The notes under the pieces: generated by a model
What the model was told of the DNA's origin: nothing
Seen by the model: only the letters and a program-made list of their open reading frames with translations
Databases searched by the model: none
Source: Candidatus Parcubacteria bacterium
Lineage (GTDB): Bacteria > Patescibacteriota > Patescibacteriia > Patescibacteriales > BM507
NCBI GenBank assembly: GCA_002869265.1
Contig: PKTH01000049.1
Coordinates: forward strand, 1-41,025
DNA length: 41,025 bases
Direction of reading: 5' to 3'
Part shown: positions 40,013 through 41,025 of the stretch, one piece after another
Numbering within the stretch: the stretch's first letter is position 1
Layout: every line of letters begins with the position of its first letter
Translations under genes and position numbers: made by a program

Positions 40013-40681
40013 ATGAATTTTCATATAATTACAATTTTCCCACACATCTTTGATTCATATATTAACGAATCAATTATTAAACTTGCTAGAGAGAAGAGCT
40101 TAGTCAACATCAAAACTTACTACCTTCGAGAATGGACAGAAGATAGACACAAAAAAGTTGATGACACTCCCTACGGTGGTGGCGCCGGCATGCTTATAAA
40201 AATAGAGCCTCTCTACAAAGCAATAACTGAAATAAAAAAAAATATTATAGGGAAAAAAACTTATACAATACTTCTCTCTGCTAAAGGAAAAACTTGGACA
40301 CAACAAGAAGCAAAAAAATACTCAGAACAATTTTCCGATGTTATTTTAATCTGTGGTAGGTACGAAGGAGTGGATGAAAGAATAAAATACTTAATTGACG
40401 AAGAAGTTTCTATTGGGGACTATGTTCTTACTGGAGGAGAAATTGGAGCCCTTACAGTTATTGATTCCGTATCTAGACTTCTCCCCGATGTCCTCGGGAA
40501 TAACAATAGCTCTGTTTCTGAGTCCCACAGCGAAGAAGGTATCTTAGAATACCCTCAATACACCAGACCAGAAGTTTTTGAAATAAATGGAGAAAAACAC
40601 GCTGTCCCAGAAGTGCTATTATCAGGTAACCACAAAAAAATAGAAGAATGGAGAGAAAACAATAAAAAGGCCAAGAAATAG
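40013..40681 (+). CDS. trmD: tRNA (guanine-37-N1) methyltransferase
   Basis: 222 residues, at the short end of the family (usually 220-250). The SPOUT trefoil-knot core shows CGRYEGVDERI and SIGDYVLTGGEIGALTVIDSVSRLLP, the SAM-binding and catalytic region. The N-terminus (ITIFPHIFDSYINESI) and DDTPYGGGAGM are also canonical. TrmD makes m1G37 in tRNAs reading CUN, CCN and CGG, including the tRNA-Pro(TGG) of this window, whose base 37 is G. It prevents +1 frameshifts. Confidence 0.97.
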   Translation: MNFHIITIFPHIFDSYINESIIKLAREKSLVNIKTYYLREWTEDRHKKVDDTPYGGGAGMLIKIEPLYKAITEIKKNIIGKKTYTILLSAKGKTWTQQEAKKYSEQFSDVILICGRYEGVDERIKYLIDEEVSIGDYVLTGGEIGALTVIDSVSRLLPDVLGNNNSSVSESHSEEGILEYPQYTRPEVFEINGEKHAVPEVLLSGNHKKIEEWRENNKKAKK

Positions 40682-40687
40682 TGTATA

Positions 40688-40716
40688 TTGACTAATTAAC
40701 ACTCTTTTGATAGAAT
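40688..40716 (+). promoter_or_regulatory. promoter of tRNA-Asp
   Basis: TTGACT (40688-40693), 17 bases, then TG-A-TAGAAT (40708-40716), an extended -10. The start is near 40723, about 43 bases before the tRNA. Confidence 0.85.
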
Positions 40717-40765
40717 ATTCTTGATAGTCAATGACGGCTATTTTTGTTTTGTACAAATATATATT

Positions 40766-40839
40766 GGAGCGGTAGTTCAGTTGGTTAGAATGCCTGCCTG
40801 TCACGCAGGAGGTCGCGGGTTCGAGTCCCGTCCGTTCCG
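40766..40839 (+). tRNA. tRNA-Asp (anticodon GTC)
   Basis: 74 bases. Acceptor GGAGCGG / CCGTTCC (one G-U), anticodon stem CCTGC / GCAGG with loop CTGTCAC, T-arm GCGGG TTCGAGT CCCGT, discriminator G, no encoded CCA. Single-gene unit with its own promoter and terminator. Confidence 0.95.
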
Positions 40840-40846
40840 CAAAATT

Positions 40847-40872
40847 AAATACCTAATATTAGGTATTTTTTT
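40847..40872 (+). terminator. terminator after tRNA-Asp
   Basis: A perfect inverted repeat of 11-base arms (AAATACCTAAT and its complement) runs into seven T. Confidence 0.85.
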
Positions 40873-40914
40873 GTTGTTTTTGTTTTTGCTCTTGTGCTTT
40901 TGTGTTATTTTGTT

Positions 40915-41025
40915 TTAGGAACACAAATCTTGCACTCTAGTCAGGGCCTCATTCGGGGTGAGTCCGTCTAGGGCGCAATGTTCTAAATTATTATATATAT
41001 TATTCCATTTCTTAATTTCTCTCCT
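40915..41025 (-). CDS. C-terminal end of a transposase/integrase (partial)
   Basis: The last 36 residues of a leftward frame that continues past the window edge: WNNIYNNLEHCALDGLTPNE is followed by a stop at 40915-40917. The pattern W-N-xx-YN-xx-x-H-xAL-x-G-x-TP-xE is the C-terminal end of DDE (rve-type) transposases of the IS3/IS481 group, where YN..RPH.AL.G.TP.E is usual. The Arg-Pro of that motif is Leu-Glu here, so the copy may be diverged or decaying. Whether the gene is intact cannot be seen. Confidence 0.6.
   Translation of the reverse strand, partial: RREIKKWNNIYNNLEHCALDGLTPNEALTRVQDLCS

Overview
This AT-rich window looks like part of a Candidate Phyla Radiation (Patescibacteria) genome, most likely of the Parcubacteria type. 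Three things suggest this. The 16S rRNA gene carries substitutions typical of CPR in otherwise universal primer sites. Twelve genes belong to the short T4SS pilin-like (TrbC/VirB2, 'Mbov_0395'-type) family that is common in these bacteria. The housekeeping genes are compact, and no biosynthetic operons are seen. TGA is used as a stop (for example at 6526-6528 and 27644-27646), so the standard bacterial code applies and not the TGA=Gly code of Gracilibacteria/Absconditabacteria. Strong promoters resemble sigma70 with an extended -10 (TGnTATAAT). Shine-Dalgarno sites are rare, although the 16S 3' end keeps its anti-SD (37161-37167).

Layout. 1-3.9 kb: two solo pilin-like genes, then a leftward operon of pilin-like protein, membrane-anchored glycosidase, ROK sugar kinase and lipoprotein. 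3.9-8.1 kb: rightward operon of flippase, glycosyltransferase, RluA-type pseudouridine synthase and a guanylate-kinase-like protein with an altered P-loop. 8.1-12.1 kb: clpP, a DHH phosphoesterase, rbfA and infB, all leftward. 12.1-15.3 kb: a three-gene surface cassette (sulfatase-like membrane protein, kinase-like/methyltransferase fusion, small YLDxGTGS membrane protein). 15.3-19.1 kb: truB, then a leftward GT2 / methyltransferase / multi-spanning membrane protein operon. 19.1-23.2 kb: nine tandem pilin-like genes behind one strong promoter and Shine-Dalgarno site, two of them carrying a duplicated leader that can fold into competing hairpins. 23.2-29.3 kb: trpS, a GGDEF protein, lgt, rpsT, a DEDDh exonuclease, a 58-codon gene, tRNA-Ser, a HAD phosphatase and an RsuA/RluB-type synthase. 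29.3-30 kb: a 689-base gene-free stretch with its own promoter, two long-range-paired RNA folds and two terminators, probably one or two unrecognised structured RNAs. 30-35.2 kb: surface-glycan genes (O-antigen-ligase-like, EamA transporter, acyltransferase, GH1 glycosidase). 35.2-38.5 kb: rRNA promoter, 16S rRNA with a visible processing stem, a small membrane ORF, and tRNAs Ile, fMet, Phe, Pro and Gly, with no 23S or 5S. 38.5-41 kb: rpsP, khpA, a membrane protein, trmD, tRNA-Asp, and at the edge the tail of a transposase/integrase.

How it fits together. Translation and RNA-modification genes alternate with envelope genes: glycan flipping, glycosyl transfer, polymer ligation, lipoprotein maturation and secreted pilin-like subunits. 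This suits a small cell that invests heavily in its surface and in contact with other cells. The parts most worth following up are the pilin array with its repeated switch-like leader, the structured RNA locus at 29.3-29.9 kb, and the repeated copying of tRNA 3' ends downstream of tRNA-Ile and tRNA-Pro.
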